Origin: Phytophthora sp. 'mugwort'
Taxonomy: Eukaryota; Oomycota; Peronosporomycetes; Peronosporales; Peronosporaceae
Reading direction: 5' to 3'
Length of the DNA stretch: 64,000 bases
Assembly (NCBI GenBank): GCA_033558025.1
Contig: JAUCEF010000004.1
Span: 1,488,001-1,552,000, forward strand
The notes below the pieces were generated by a model that made no database searches, was not told the DNA's origin, and saw only the letters and a program-made list of their open reading frames with translations. Shown here piece by piece: positions 10,092 through 21,220 of the stretch. Each line of letters starts with the position of its first letter. Within the stretch, counting starts at the first letter, position 1. Made by a program: the position numbers and the translations under genes.

Positions 10092-10417
10092 GGTCAATTG
10101 AGTCCGATTTATGATTCTGTTGCCAACTGATGTGCACTACATAATAGTTAAAGCTTTGAATTTAGTATGAAATAGAAACTGGAGGATATGCTTTAAGCTG
10201 TGTGCACCACATTTTCCACCAGCGCATTCGTCGTCCAGCAAAGTGATCCCGGACCTCCCGCCCACCAAGTGAGTACTGTAGCCTCCGCGCTGCCACTCCG
10301 TCACTTGCTCCAGCGCAGACCTTTACTCTTGCACCTGCCGAACCCGCAGGTGACAGACTTGTTGAAGCGTTTTCGTGCCTGTTGCCTTCGTGGCTTAGTG
10401 ACGACGTCCCCATCAAC
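10092..10417. promoter_or_regulatory. divergent promoter between the RGG gene and PRPF40
   Basis: A 326-nt gap between divergent ATGs (10091 minus, 10418 plus). It contains an AT-rich stretch around 10120-10180 and a C-rich block near 10235-10270. The open frame of PRPF40 extends back to 10382 only by starting at TTG, so the ATG at 10418 was chosen. Confidence 0.4.
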
Positions 10418-13153
10418 ATGAGCCACTACGGTCCGCCGTCCAATGGCGGTGCAACGTTCCCGCGCGGCGGCCCGCCGCCCTTCCATGGCCCTCCGCAAGG
10501 ATTTCCACGCAGTGGTCCACCCCCGTTCCGTCCCCCGCTCGCTGCGCGAGGGCCGCCGCCACCGTTCGCGTTCCGAGGGCCCCCGCCGGCCTTCCAAGGG
10601 CTTGGAGTGGTGCCGACTCTCCACGGGCCGCCGGTCGGGATGGCCCGTCCGCCTTTAGGCCTCTCTATTCCGCCCGTGATGGGCGCACAAGGCTTCCAAG
10701 CTCCGCCGTCACCAGCCAATGCCGGACTAGCACTTCCTCCGGGATGGAGTGAATTCAGGACGCCCCAGGGAGCTACGTACTATTATAACGTCGCTACGGG
10801 CGTTAGTACGTATGACTTCCCGACACGAGCTTCAATGGAGCCGAACACTCGGAAATGGGTGGACTTCAGGGATGAAGCAAGCGGAGCTTTTTACTATTTC
10901 AATACAGTGACAAAGGAGACCGTTTGGGACGAGCCTGAGGAGTTTAGGATGCAGAAGGCGAGGGAACAAGTGGCCAAGATGACGAGCGAGACGCTGCAGG
11001 CGGTGTCTCCAATGGCGGCTCAAGTGCAGGTGCCATTTCAAACGCAAGCTCCGGAACAGGGCAGCGTGGCGTCGACGGAGAAGGAAGATGAGGACGATGA
11101 CGAGGAGATGAAGAGGCGAGCAGCACAGGAGCAAGCGCGTAAGAAGCGGAAGGAGGAACAAGATCGCGAACAGGCTGCCCAGTTCACTGACATGCCGCGT
11201 ACCGAGCGTATGGCTGCGTTCAAGCAGTTTCTGGAGGCCAAACAACTCACGCCTACATTAAAGTGGGGCGACGCACAGCGTGTGATCAATAAGGATTCCT
11301 CAATGCACAACGATCCTCGATGGAAGTTTGCATTGAATACGGTGGGTGAAAAGAAACAGGCGTATGCCGAATATTGCACACAGGCCAAGAACCGCGCGAC
11401 CATCGAAAAACGTCGACTTGTAAAGAAGGCTCGAGAGGACTTTATCGAGCTGCTGGGACTGTTTGAATCCAGTTTGGCTCCGCCTTCACGGCGTCGGCAG
11501 ATGTCATGGGAAGAGGTGAACGAGAGCAATAACCTGTATGCTATGCGGAAAGATCCTCGTTGGTTGGCCATTGACGAGACTCGCGAGAAGCAACAGCTTT
11601 TTGCTACGTATATGCAGGACTTGGAGCGCAATCAGAAAGCTCGCCTGGCCAAGCAGCGTGACGCCTTGCGCACGGCCTTTATGGAGTTATTACGGCAGCG
11701 TGACGGATCAAAGCAACTGGAGATAGAGGGAAATCACTCTAACAAGCGTCTGGATAGTGACACGAAGCGTCGTGTGCTGGAGTTGCTGGAGGAAGTCAAA
11801 CTTCCGGATAAGAAGGAGAAAATCGGTGAAGAGGCGCTTCGGATTGTGGACCGCCATGATGTGTATGACTGGGCAGAGGATTTCCTACGTGAGCGCCGAG
11901 AGCTTGAGCATGCGAAACGGAAACGGGAGCGGGCCGAGCGATCCGAACATGCCGAGAAATTAGGACGCGAGCTGCATGAACGGTTTAAGGAGCTTATCGC
12001 CAGCCACAAACTGACGGCTGGAAGTACTTGGGACGAGTTTTCTGCTGAGCACCTCAAGGATGCTAGTGAAGAGCAGGCGAAGGAATCTAAGAGCATAGAA
12101 GGAGGTGAAGCTGAAGATGACGAGGACGACGAAGAAAATGGTGAACATTTGCTCTGGAAAACGCAGCGACGGATTTTTGATAAGTTTGTGCGTCGACTTC
12201 GTCGAAACCTGGAACCAGTAGCCTCGGTGATTCGTACGCACTTGGATCGTAGTGGAGAACCACCATTACGCGTGACTGAAACCACACCTTTCGCAGTGTT
12301 TCTTGATGCTCTTGAACATGGTGTGGGCGTCGCTTTAGACAGCAATGCGCCCGAAGAAGGCGAAGAAGAGGGTGAGGAGTCGAAGGAGGGGACAGTAGAA
12401 GACGGTAATGCCGTCGCAATCACCGAAGAGACTGAAGAGATAAAGAAGTTTAAGTCTGAAGAAATTGATGCAGGATTGGAGGCTGCCGTGAAGAAGCAGC
12501 GGGAAGACAAGGACAGCATTACGGTGGAGTTCCCGGACTATGTGCGTCAGGTTTACGACATGTGGGTTGCAATGGCTAAGGAAGAAAACAGAAGAGAGAA
12601 AAAATCCAAGCATCGCAAGCGAAGCCGCAAGGAAAGTCGTGAGTTCGCCCCGGAAGATGATGACGAAGACCAGCCTCGTCGCTCGCGTCGTCGTTCGTCT
12701 GCTGCAGATGAGGTGGAGGACGAGAAGAGTCACAAGAAACGTCGGAGCCACCGGTCGTCGAGAAAGCGTCGGCGTAGTCATGGCTCCCCGTCTGTCTCGC
12801 GTTCCAGGTCACGGTCCGAGTCTCGACGCGAAGCTCGACGCAGTCGCTCCACTCGTAGTCGCAGCCGTAGCCGTCACCATTCGCCTTCCCGATCCCGCGA
12901 CCGTGATGGCGCATTGCCTCCTAGTCTGGCCGCGGTCAGCGTCAAACCTGTCGTTAGTGTGGTCACAACAGAACCATTTTCACCGCTCCCAACGCCGTCA
13001 AAGCCGCTATCGGAAGCGGAAGAGGCCGCGAAGGCGGAGGAGATTATTCGCCAAGCTCGGTTAAAGATGCAAGTGAAGGCTAGCAGCAACTCCGACGACA
13101 GCGAGCTCGAAGAAGGTGAAGAACTGGAGGAGGGAGAAGAGGTTGAAGAATAG
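10418..13153 (+). CDS. PRPF40: Prp40/PRPF40-type U1 snRNP splicing factor
   Basis: A 911-residue single-exon protein. Residues 1-100 are Pro/Gly-rich. Two WW domains follow at about 105-135 (LPPGWSEFRTPQGATYYYN) and 146-176 (WVDFRDEASGAFYYFNTVTKETVWDEP). Several FF domains run from about 263 to 640, e.g. RMAAFKQFLEAKQL...DPRWKFALNTVGEKKQAYAEYC and the next ending in DPRWLAIDETREKQQLFATYM. An RS-like basic region lies at about 725-830 (SRSRSRSESRREARRSRSTR) and the C-terminus is acidic. WW2-FF order is diagnostic of Prp40, which bridges U1 snRNP at the 5' splice site to branch-point factors; WW domains bind proline-rich partners and FF domains bind phospho-CTD and splicing proteins. TCERG1 is the alternative but normally has three WW domains. 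Confidence 0.9.
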   Translation: MSHYGPPSNGGATFPRGGPPPFHGPPQGFPRSGPPPFRPPLAARGPPPPFAFRGPPPAFQGLGVVPTLHGPPVGMARPPLGLSIPPVMGAQGFQAPPSPANAGLALPPGWSEFRTPQGATYYYNVATGVSTYDFPTRASMEPNTRKWVDFRDEASGAFYYFNTVTKETVWDEPEEFRMQKAREQVAKMTSETLQAVSPMAAQVQVPFQTQAPEQGSVASTEKEDEDDDEEMKRRAAQEQARKKRKEEQDREQAAQFTDMPRTERMAAFKQFLEAKQLTPTLKWGDAQRVINKDSSMHNDPRWKFALNTVGEKKQAYAEYCTQAKNRATIEKRRLVKKAREDFIELLGLFESSLAPPSRRRQMSWEEVNESNNLYAMRKDPRWLAIDETREKQQLFATYMQDLERNQKARLAKQRDALRTAFMELLRQRDGSKQLEIEGNHSNKRLDSDTKRRVLELLEEVKLPDKKEKIGEEALRIVDRHDVYDWAEDFLRERRELEHAKRKRERAERSEHAEKLGRELHERFKELIASHKLTAGSTWDEFSAEHLKDASEEQAKESKSIEGGEAEDDEDDEENGEHLLWKTQRRIFDKFVRRLRRNLEPVASVIRTHLDRSGEPPLRVTETTPFAVFLDALEHGVGVALDSNAPEEGEEEGEESKEGTVEDGNAVAITEETEEIKKFKSEEIDAGLEAAVKKQREDKDSITVEFPDYVRQVYDMWVAMAKEENRREKKSKHRKRSRKESREFAPEDDDEDQPRRSRRRSSAADEVEDEKSHKKRRSHRSSRKRRRSHGSPSVSRSRSRSESRREARRSRSTRSRSRSRHHSPSRSRDRDGALPPSLAAVSVKPVVSVVTTEPFSPLPTPSKPLSEAEEAAKAEEIIRQARLKMQVKASSNSDDSELEEGEELEEGEEVEE

Positions 13154-13274
13154 AAATTAGCCTAAATCTGCGCTAATTATCGTCGCAACAACACGACTTA
13201 AAAAATATCTTCCACACGTGGCAGGCACGCTAGTCGCCGCCAACGGCACGACGTGATATGTGCGGGGCTGGTCT

Positions 13275-13360
13275 GAAGCTTCCCCTCGGATCCGATTGGC
13301 AGGCTAAGTTCAATACTGAAGGCGAGCAACGTGGCGGCTACGAACCCACGGCCAGTGTGA
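13275..13360 (+). repeat. dispersed repeat, copy 1
   Basis: About 85 bp starting GAAGCTTCCC and containing TTCAATACTGAA and CAACGTGGCGGC. It recurs in the same orientation at 54063-54160 with a 15-20 nt insertion. No coding content; presumably part of a non-autonomous transposon. Confidence 0.55.
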
Positions 13361-15153
13361 CCACTTCAATATTGCACCTTCAGGACGATCTTTCGGTAGG
13401 ATACCACAACCTCATGAGCCTGCAGCCGGTGCTTACGTGCGCTTAGCTTGGGACTCCAAACGCCTGTGTCCCAAGTTTGTGACACATACATATACACTGG
13501 TATTTGCAGTGTCCGTCATCGACAACCGATAGCAACAGCCGATGATATCTGTTGATGTGTGTGTGTCACAGCGGCGGCCGCAGCTGGCAAGCTCTCGCTC
13601 CCAACGGTGCGCTCCATCGCGACGCGACTAACGTCGTCGGCTTGTTGGCAGCAGCGACGGTGCCTTGCTGTCGTTGGCGAAAGGCAGCCATGTGGGGAAG
13701 ACAAGTAAAGGGCAAAGTGCTCTACATGATGTCAGCATCGATCAGCGGCCAGCGTCCCGGTGTCGACTTCGCGACTCGATTCCTGAGGTTGAAGTTTTGG
13801 CGGCGTTGCACCGGGCTCGAGGGGATGCTTCATGCGACTATAGACCGCAACGCGGGCAGCGATCACAAATTGAGTTTTTGGTCCGGCGAATAGGTCGCGG
13901 CGATTTGCACTGCTGCCCTACAGGAAAATCTGCTTCGAATGGGAGTTCGTGGCGCACGCCAGCACTGACTGCCTCACGTCCTTGGCACCGAAGAGGCTGT
14001 CGTCGTCTTAGCCCGAAGAGCGTGTTGCCCCGAGCGTGTGTTTATCGCGCACATCCGCACCACTTGCCTCCCAAGCAGCATTCGAACCGGATTCGCCGCG
14101 CGTTTTCTTGCATTCTCGGCTCTATCGGGAAGCGATGACACCTCCGGGTCACGGCCACCTCATGGCATTGGCAACGAGATTCGGCCGCAAGTGTCGTGCC
14201 TGGACTTAAAACGACGCGCACCGCGACGACACACCATCTTCGCATGGAGCAAGCGCACGATGCGATGATGCAACACAGGCAATTTTCACTCGGCCCCACT
14301 ATCCGAAAATAGTCCGCAAGAATCTGGACCAAATTCTCCAAGCAACATCACCGCGTTTGCCGCCGTCAACACCACGTTTGTTGGTATATATTGGCTATAT
14401 GTGGTGGCGTAAGTGCGTAGATGTCTACTACATGTAGTACTTGATGCTGTTGTAGAATAGCTAGTACGAACCTATTTCGCATCGCCAGCATTTTTGTGCG
14501 GTCGGGTACGACAATCGGAGGTGTCTTCGAATAGAATTTCTCACCTAGAAAATGTTTTTACGTCAAAACTCAGGAGATCGTCCACAGATCAAACCTGGCG
14601 CAGCGCTTGTAGGCTCGCAGGGCAGGCAACCACTGAGCGCGAACACCACCGAGGCAAAAGTTCGCTGCGCTATTTTTGGGAATTGAATTCTGGAATAGTC
14701 ATGAAGAGTGATGGTATCGCGCTCCTTTCTTTGCATCCCCGCTTCATTTTACATACAAAACCCAAGTGATTTCCGTGCTAACTGCCACGTCCCGGCGTTG
14801 CACGTCTACAACCACCATACGAAAAGTCCGCCCGTCTGCTCTAACTGGAGATGCTTTCCGTCTGCTGCGACCGTCTGATATACGCTCAAATTTACACTCA
14901 GCCAACCTTCCTCTGCTTTCATTGGACCATCCCACTATTATACTGTACAATTTACTCGTTTCAATATAAGATTATACTCTATGGTCGGGCGCAGCAGGCT
15001 GTTTTCGGGCTTAGTGCTCAATTCCGCAAGCATGTCGTCGTTGCACTTGGTGGCTTTCATTACAGAATCCGCCTCCTCAAGCGTTGTTGGTTACGTTTAC
15101 CGTCCAACGCCGATCCGATCCGATCCAAGCTCCTCCCCACCTCACCAAGTCAG
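13361..15153. other. spacer without a supported gene
   Basis: Overlapping frames in all phases, none with a domain I recognise. A GC-rich stretch at 13600-14270 reads partly like decayed coding sequence (e.g. CFEWEFVAHASTDCLTSL near 13930) and may be an old transposon. 14380-14480 and 14900-15000 are AT-rich. Confidence 0.3.
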
Positions 15154-15552
15154 ATGGAGAATTTGCTGCCCTCGTCGATCTTGCCCAAGAGTGGCGGCCT
15201 GCGCAAGTCGAGCTCCACGCGCAGCCTGGCGTCGCTGGCCGACGTGCAGGCGCTGATCATCGCCCAGGACGAGGAGGAGCAGGCGCAGCAGCGTCGGAAG
15301 TCGTTATCCAAGCCGCCGCGCCACTCTAGCGTGCCTATGTACGCACAGATCCTACTGCAGCTTTGGCAGCACGAGCTGCAGCGAAACGACATGGACCTTA
15401 CCAGCGATTTCTTCTATGACTTGAATGGCACGGAGGAGCAAGGCGCGCAGCTCGTGGGCCGCATGCAAGCGCTTGGTTTCAACATCACGGTGCCGCAGTT
15501 CCTGTCCATGCACCGCTGCTCCATCTACTCGGTTTTGCTGATAGCGTTGTGA
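15154..15552 (+). CDS. small hypothetical protein
   Basis: A 132-residue frame from the ATG at 15154. The N-terminal half is Ser/Arg-rich and disordered (RKSSSTRSLASLADVQALI), then acidic/Gln-rich. The C-terminal 75 residues are predicted helical (MYAQILLQLWQHELQRND, then LVGRMQALGFNITVPQFL). Codon use is host-like (GC3-rich). Not recognised. The ending IYSVLLIAL before the stop is unusually hydrophobic and could reflect a missed splice near 15540. Confidence 0.5.
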   Translation: MENLLPSSILPKSGGLRKSSSTRSLASLADVQALIIAQDEEEQAQQRRKSLSKPPRHSSVPMYAQILLQLWQHELQRNDMDLTSDFFYDLNGTEEQGAQLVGRMQALGFNITVPQFLSMHRCSIYSVLLIAL

Positions 15553-15839
15553 GCTGCACTAGCCAACGCCACAAGCAGAGCTTGACGTGACGGCTATTTT
15601 ATCGGCCGCTTGTCCAACCACCATGTCCCACGTGCGTTCGCTCGTTGCTGATGCGTGTGCGCGACTAGTCCATGAGTTCCTTTACTAGTGCAGCATAGCA
15701 TCACGACACCAGTCAGTAGCATAGCAAGATAATTTATAGCGTGCGCACGCGAGCATTTACCAATGCATCGATCCACTCAGTACATGTACGATATCCTACT
15801 CATTCCAAATCCTGAAGAGTTTTCTCATATTAATAATAA

Positions 15840-15941
15840 GGTGATGGCCGTTTCCTCATGTTAAATGTCCGGCTGGGCGGAATTGGTCCTGGTGATGGCC
15901 GATTTCCTCATGTTAACGTCCGGCTGGGCGGAATTGGTTCT
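15840..15941. repeat. 51-bp tandem duplication
   Basis: Two adjacent 51-bp units (15840-15890 and 15891-15941) beginning GGTGATGGCCG and ending GGCGGAATTGGT, differing at a few positions. They form the 3' boundary of the NDUFB9-like frame on the minus strand. Confidence 0.85.
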
Positions 15942-16366
15942 GCAGTTGGCTTTTGTGTAGGCGTCCCAGCCTCGTGTTGGCTCGCGATGACTGGCGGCGA
16001 AAGTCGCTCTCGCCGCCCATGGTGCCCGGGTCCACGTACTGCGGGCGCGGGTAACAGATCTTGTAGTGCAGCGCTGCATCCACCTGGTTGTGGCCTTGAC
16101 GCACAGCTTCCTCGATCGCAGCGGGGTCCGTCAGCGTGCGGTTCTCCTCGAACCGTCTCCTACACATGCCAAACACCAACTAGCGTCAGATACCTTTACC
16201 AAATTTTGTCATCGCGAGATCGCGAGAACGTTTTTTCTCGATTTCGATATGAAGCAACAGGCATTGCGAAGCTGAAGGAACTTCAGCATCTTCATATCTG
16301 CCCGATGGCAATGCACATACCTGGCCTCAGCGCGGATCCAGGTCTGCTGTTTGTAGCCGCCTTCCC
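15916..16366 (-). pseudogene. NDUFB9-like (complex I B22, LYR family) gene fragment
   Basis: Two minus-strand exons join in phase: 16366-16321 (GEGGYKQQTWIRAEAR) and 16159-15916, across a 161-nt intron with donor GTATGT and acceptor GTGTAG. The joined reading, RAEARRRFEENRTLTDPAAIEEAVRQG...YPRPQYVDPGTMGG, resembles the NDUFB9 core (RxxFExNxxVxDP...HPxPYxxPxxPGG). Upstream exons with the LYR motif were not found. Downstream the frame runs into the 51-bp tandem repeat, so the native C-terminus is missing. GC3-rich codon use indicates host origin. Best read as a truncated or rearranged copy of a mitochondrial complex I accessory subunit; a real gene with unrecognised exons is the alternative. 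Confidence 0.45.
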
Positions 16367-17340
16367 CTGGAGCACCAAAATCGGCAGAGACATTAGAAAT
16401 AGAGGGGATGGGAGGCCACGGGGCCGAAAGAACCGGAACGACTCTAACTTCATAGACTGCCGCTCTGGATGAGGCTGTTTGGTTCGAGAGGTACACCCAA
16501 GCTCGACGTACATGTTCTTGCCACGCGCAAGATGCGGCGGTATAGCGAGAGTGACATGATTAGATGGCGAGTTAGGCGTGGCGCACGCGTTGGTGATGCG
16601 TGGAGCAACCAAAAGCTCGTGTTCCACTGGTGTGAAGCAGAATGTTGACCCCATGATGAAAGAAAAAAGTGTTTTATACACTAAATGTGGTACAGTACAC
16701 AAGTCCTTGAACACTGTAAAGTCAAATAGACAGGAGACAGCACGTAAACAACAGGAATATAACCAGAAAATCCAGATATCGTCCATTAAATACAAACGGT
16801 GGATAGTTTTCCTTGCGCAGATAGTGCGAAGCGATAAACGAAACGAAGCGAAAACGAGTTTTCCAGAAAAAGGAAGTTGCACCAGTACCATTAACGGGCG
16901 CGCGGTATGCAAACCAAGTTCCAAGACTATGGTTAATTTTTTTGGATATCAACGCGCGCGACCGGAGCTACGCCGCCAGACAAGAACGGCAGGGCTCCAT
17001 CGAAACCCACGTTGATCCCCCCCCCCCTCGCGATGTGCCAGCCGATAGCGCTGGCGCCGTAGGAGCGGCACCAACCAATGTTATTGCGATGGTCGCAGAA
17101 GAGACGACGGTCTTGTCGTTGTCGTGTTCGCGCCGTACTCGACAAAGAGATATCCACGCCTGCCCGGAGGGAATCCGAAGGACGGCCGAACGCGACGCGA
17201 TCGAGCATGTTGGTAGGTATTCGCGATGGAGTAGACGGTATTGGTTCGGGGCCTCGTGGCGGTCGATGCGACGTTTTTGTTTTAGAACTGGCAAATAATT
17301 CGAAAGCGAGGATTGAAGAAAGTCGGTGTCAAAATGCAAA
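16367..17340. other. spacer with decayed open frames
   Basis: Frames on both strands overlap without a recognised domain. A run of nine or more C bases lies near 17018-17028. This is the transition from the host-gene island into mobile DNA. Confidence 0.3.
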
Positions 17341-17596
17341 AATGTGCTCTGGTAGATCTGTTGGTATGCCCCATATGTATTTTTTTTCTGAAGTCTTAAG
17401 TTCGTACGTTCTTTTTTTCCAGGTCGGGGTTATCCAGCGAGTGAAACTATCTCTTAAAAGAGAACACATTTCGGTGTGGTATGCAGTTCTTCTGCTGCAA
17501 ATAAGATTCTAAGAAATGTGCTATGGTAGATCTCTTAGTATGACCCTAGGTACATCGTACTGAAGTTTGAAGTTCGTACGTTCCTTCTTGACGTCG
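17341..17596. repeat. direct repeat pair of about 85 bp
   Basis: 17341-17427 and 17514-17596 share AATGTGCT-TGGTAGATCT, then TAGTATG/TGGTATG, GAAGT, and AAGTTCGTACGTTC, about 80% alike by eye and separated by 86 nt. Possibly sub-terminal repeats or LTR fragments of a degraded element. Confidence 0.6.
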
Positions 17597-18407
17597 GAGC
17601 TAAGTGCCAGTCAAGCAATTAACTTTTATTATCTAGCCTTTTCCATTATTACTCTAGTTATCCCTCGCCATGGCCGCCGCAAGCTGCTTCTGATTAGCGC
17701 GTTTCTTCATGCCACGAGCAGCAACCACAGTGTGAAGCGAAACGCTGAAATGTGGGTCATCTGTAACACGCTTTTTGAATCGTGCAATTTCGCTCTTCCG
17801 ATCGAAATTCTTGGCCTTCACGTCGATCAAGTGGCGTAGTGCACAGGGCGTCACGGGCGACTCTCGTTACAGGGCATTTAATTTCGACCACACGACAGGC
17901 TTACAGCACCAATGCAGGACCGATACGAGCACAAGGTTGCTAAAGCACCGATAACATCGACATCGCCCCACGATCGGTGCCTTATCTAAAGCACATTTAT
18001 CGCGAAATCTCTAAATATCGAGATCTCGTGAGGGAATCCTGGTGCGATGATCATTGGAGAACGAGGGCTTCAAAAGCAACAGTAGACGAACAATGTCAAG
18101 ATCACAGGGGCTTTGCCTCTTCGATGACATGAGCAATGCAAACGTTAGAGCTGCTGGAGGGATGCTACCGATGCACAATTATCGCCTTACGAGACGATTC
18201 GAGGTGCGTGTAGGTGCAGCTCATTGAGAGACGTGTTACGGAATATGCTTCAACTGACCTGTGGATTAAGCTCTAGTATGGTTTAGCTTTTCGGACCTAT
18301 TACGCGGGTTGTTCCTGATCCAAAATGCTTCATGATTTGGTCGTTGATGTCACTGTATCTTTCGCGTCGCTCAGAGGGGAGACTTCGTTCACTGGAGTAG
18401 CGCAAGA
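17597..18407. other. spacer; one basic minus-strand frame
   Basis: 17654-17854 minus reads LRHLIDVKAKNFDRKSEIARF...ARGMKKRANQKQ, a clean 66-codon frame of unknown origin. An inverted repeat around CTAAATATCGAGATCTCG lies near 18012-18030. Nothing else supported. Confidence 0.3.
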
Positions 18408-19076
18408 TTAACCACATGGTTCGGAGGTGCATCTTTTTGACGTAAGCCAACGGCAGGCTTCGCTTGATACTGAGCGTGACAGATCATTTAGAACCGCGTA
18501 AGCTTGTCCTAAGATTATCACACCACAGCTGACTGTCTCAGGTTGTTTCGGTGTACGCTTGAAGATCTTCTTCACTCTTGGGAAGCTTGGAAGGTGGAGA
18601 ATAGACTGGGTGCTTGCTATGCTTTCGGTATTCCACTGCTTGCACTGCTGAATCAAGTCGCAATGCCATTGTCTGATAAATGGAAAAAAATTCCATTAAC
18701 ACCCATTCACTCTCGGTCTCCTCCTTCGAAGTGCCAATCGGATCATACAAATACACTGAGATACCATTTGTGTAGTCGATTATTTTTGCAACGAGCAGCG
18801 CCCAATGCATACCGGAGATGTTGCAGGGGTAAATGGGTACTTCATGCGTATCAAGGCTTCAAAAATCACATCTCTTATCGGGGTTCGTTGGCTGCAAATA
18901 GTGGGCAAAGACGGCCAGCCATTGAGACTAATCTGTGGTTCGAAAACCCGACAACCACTGCGTAGATCGCAGATTGCTTGAAAGCACATCTGAATGACGG
19001 TATCCGTGCAAAAATAATCGCGCATCGAACCGGTGACTTTGTTGAAGTCCACCGAAAATTTCCCAGAAGGCAGCAC
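18408..19076 (-). pseudogene. Ulp1-type (C48) cysteine protease domain of a transposon
   Basis: Three overlapping minus-strand frames make one C48 protease domain with frameshifts. 19076-18780 supplies CTDTVIQMCFQAICDLRSGC upstream. 18810-18538 supplies the catalytic His (HWALLVAKI) and Asp (VYLYDPIG). 18656-18408 supplies the Gln and Cys (QPETVSCGVIIL). The order H...D...Q...C matches Ulp1/SENP desumoylases. In oomycetes and plants such domains ride on DNA transposons rather than acting in the host SUMO cycle. Two frameshifts mean it is dead as it stands. The adjoining degenerate frames up to 21216 are probably the rest of the element. Confidence 0.65.
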
Positions 19077-21216
19077 GAAAGAAGTTTGCGAATCGGGGGG
19101 TCTTTACTTCGCTAGTATGTCATCTGCTCATCCACGATCACGACCCCACGCCTCAGCGATGCAGCGAGTCTCCATGCCGAATAACTTTACGGCGTCGGTT
19201 TCTTTTGGGAGCCACGGCATGGACAACCACTTCGCGTCCTTTGTCCACGAAATGCAAGTGCTTGGAATTAAATACAAATTATAAGGTGGAACACCGCTCG
19301 GCTACATCGGACGGAGCAGGTTAAACACGACAGTCCATAGGGTGATCAACTACTCTTTTTAACCCGATATACTCGTTGAGCATGGAGACTTACCTTGTAA
19401 AATCTTTTCGAAGCTCGCGGGTAGCTCACTACAATTTCTGTGTTAGCATTTGATATCCCGTCATTGTTGACCTCGCCAGTCGCTCGTTCTTCTCGTCAAA
19501 ATTATCTCTTGCTTTAACGCACGCTCCATAGATATGCATCGAGAACTCGCTTGACAACCTGCAAATTGGGTGTGAGTTAGCCCAGCGGAGAAGGTATGAT
19601 ATCAGAATGGGAATGCTAGGCCACACCGCAATTGCAGTTCGCTGCCCGACCAACTGAGTCTGACGCATAGTTTTGCAAGTTGCTTTCTTCTTTTTCGTAG
19701 CAGGCAACCTCAGCACGTCGATACCCCCAAGGTGAAACATCTGTATGATGTTGGGCAACGTCGCTGCTGGCATCTTACTTTGGTGCGTCTTTAGACGCCT
19801 CAATTCTACAAGAGTCAAGATCTTGTTGTTTGGTCTCGGCCTCTGGTTGCAGCACATGTTCCCGTCATGGTAATGAGTTTATGTTGTCCGCGCACTCCCG
19901 TGATATATTGCGGGTTGGTGTCCGCATCCCCTCGCTAATCAAATTGTCTTCGTTATCCCCGAACTCGAGCATATCAGAAAAGGAATAACCTTCAGATTCA
20001 TCATCCTCCCTATGAACGCGTACCTCTCCCTTCAATATTGGGTTCCAATCTGGTTTCACTTTTCAACCCTCACTGGCATTAGTCGGAGCCACACCAGAGC
20101 GGCTACCAGCACAGTTATTACCTGCTGTGTCGCGACAGAGATCTTCGCTGTAGTAAATCGAGTTGGCCAGAAGACCATTCCAGCGACCAAGCTGTTCTAA
20201 AACAGACGGGTTGACAAGTTGGCGATCTCGTTGATCAACAGCTCGATAGTGACCAGCGCAGCAATACTTTTCAGTGGATGACAGCACCACCATGTCAGCT
20301 TTTTTCCATGCGTCGTAACCTCACAAAAAATTCTACACCACTTGATTTCGTAGCGGGCGACTTCTGACGTGGGGGGGGGGGGGGGGGGGCTTGCTATATC
20401 CTCTCCATCCGTCAACATTCTGGATCCGGAAAAAAACTTCGGGAAGCTTCTACATCTTGGATATCGGCATCGACAGTGTTCAGGTTGGGCTTCGCCCGGA
20501 CGCTTTCTAGTGCAAGTCCAATGCTTTGAACACCTTCCGAGACCGCATCAACAAACTTGGCTCAATACACGCGTTCCAGCGATCTGGGACGGCACTATCC
20601 GGAAACTCAGCGAACTGGGGACCATCTCTTACAGTGAGCAGAAGGTGACGGCTTTGCGGTTTAATGCTGGCGTGAACTAAGCCTGTGCACGTCCAGTCTT
20701 CATCGTCACAAATGTAGATGTGGTAGTTCGAAACCCCTTGCCATTTTGTTGTATCTTTGAACTTCAAGCATCGAGCACCGTCCATCACTGTATGCAATTC
20801 TTGCTTATACTCTGATAAGTGCAGTCACTGAGAATTATCGACACACGACGGAAAAACGTGGCACAGCCTCTGCCTGGCGTGAGTGCCTGACGTATTGGCG
20901 CAGTACTTCTCGATCCATATACTGTGGATTTGGGTTGGTCTTGAGGCGAAGATGTATCGCGAGATAGTGTATCAGGAATTTTTGTTGTCCGATCCCCCTT
21001 TTCACGTACTCGTATACGGATGCTAACACACCTACGTAGAACACAATAGAAGTCTACGCCACTGCAAGGTCGTCTCCTGGTGACGTAGCGATGCGTGCAC
21101 CTAGCCTCCACGTCCTCGACTGCGCCGACGTCGATGTCCGCGGATCCAAAAGCGTTCTCGGTGAGCGTTAGACCCATTACGTATTCGTGAGTGTTCTTGA
21201 AAAGAAGGAGGGGCAT
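19077..21216 (-). mobile_element. degraded upstream part of the Ulp1-bearing element
   Basis: A chain of short minus-strand frames: 20797-20507 (FKDTTKWQGVSNYHIYIC, with acidic DDEDWTC), 20293-20063 (GHYRAVDQRDRQLVNPSVLEQL), 20059-19865 (acidic, DMLEFGDNEDNL), 19857-19429 (basic, TKKKKATCK). They read like one long protein broken by many frameshifts and lead into the Ulp1 domain. No DDE transposase was recognised, so the element class is unknown. Confidence 0.45.
20371..20389 (+). repeat. poly-G tract, 19 nt
   Basis: An uninterrupted run of 19 G. Likely length-variable; it may also carry a sequencing length error. Confidence 0.8.
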
Positions 21217-21220
21217 TTAC

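Noticed and set aside
9719..10137. Overlapping Ser/Thr- and Ala-rich frames opposite and beside the RGG gene
   Set aside because: Shadows of the repetitive RGG/Gln codons; only the 9501-10091 minus frame has sensible domain structure.
10382..10417. Upstream start for PRPF40 at 10382
   Set aside because: That codon is TTG; the first ATG in frame is at 10418 and gives a typical MSHYGPP start.
11734..12519. 261-codon minus frame rich in serine
   Set aside because: Antisense shadow of the acidic FF/linker region of PRPF40.
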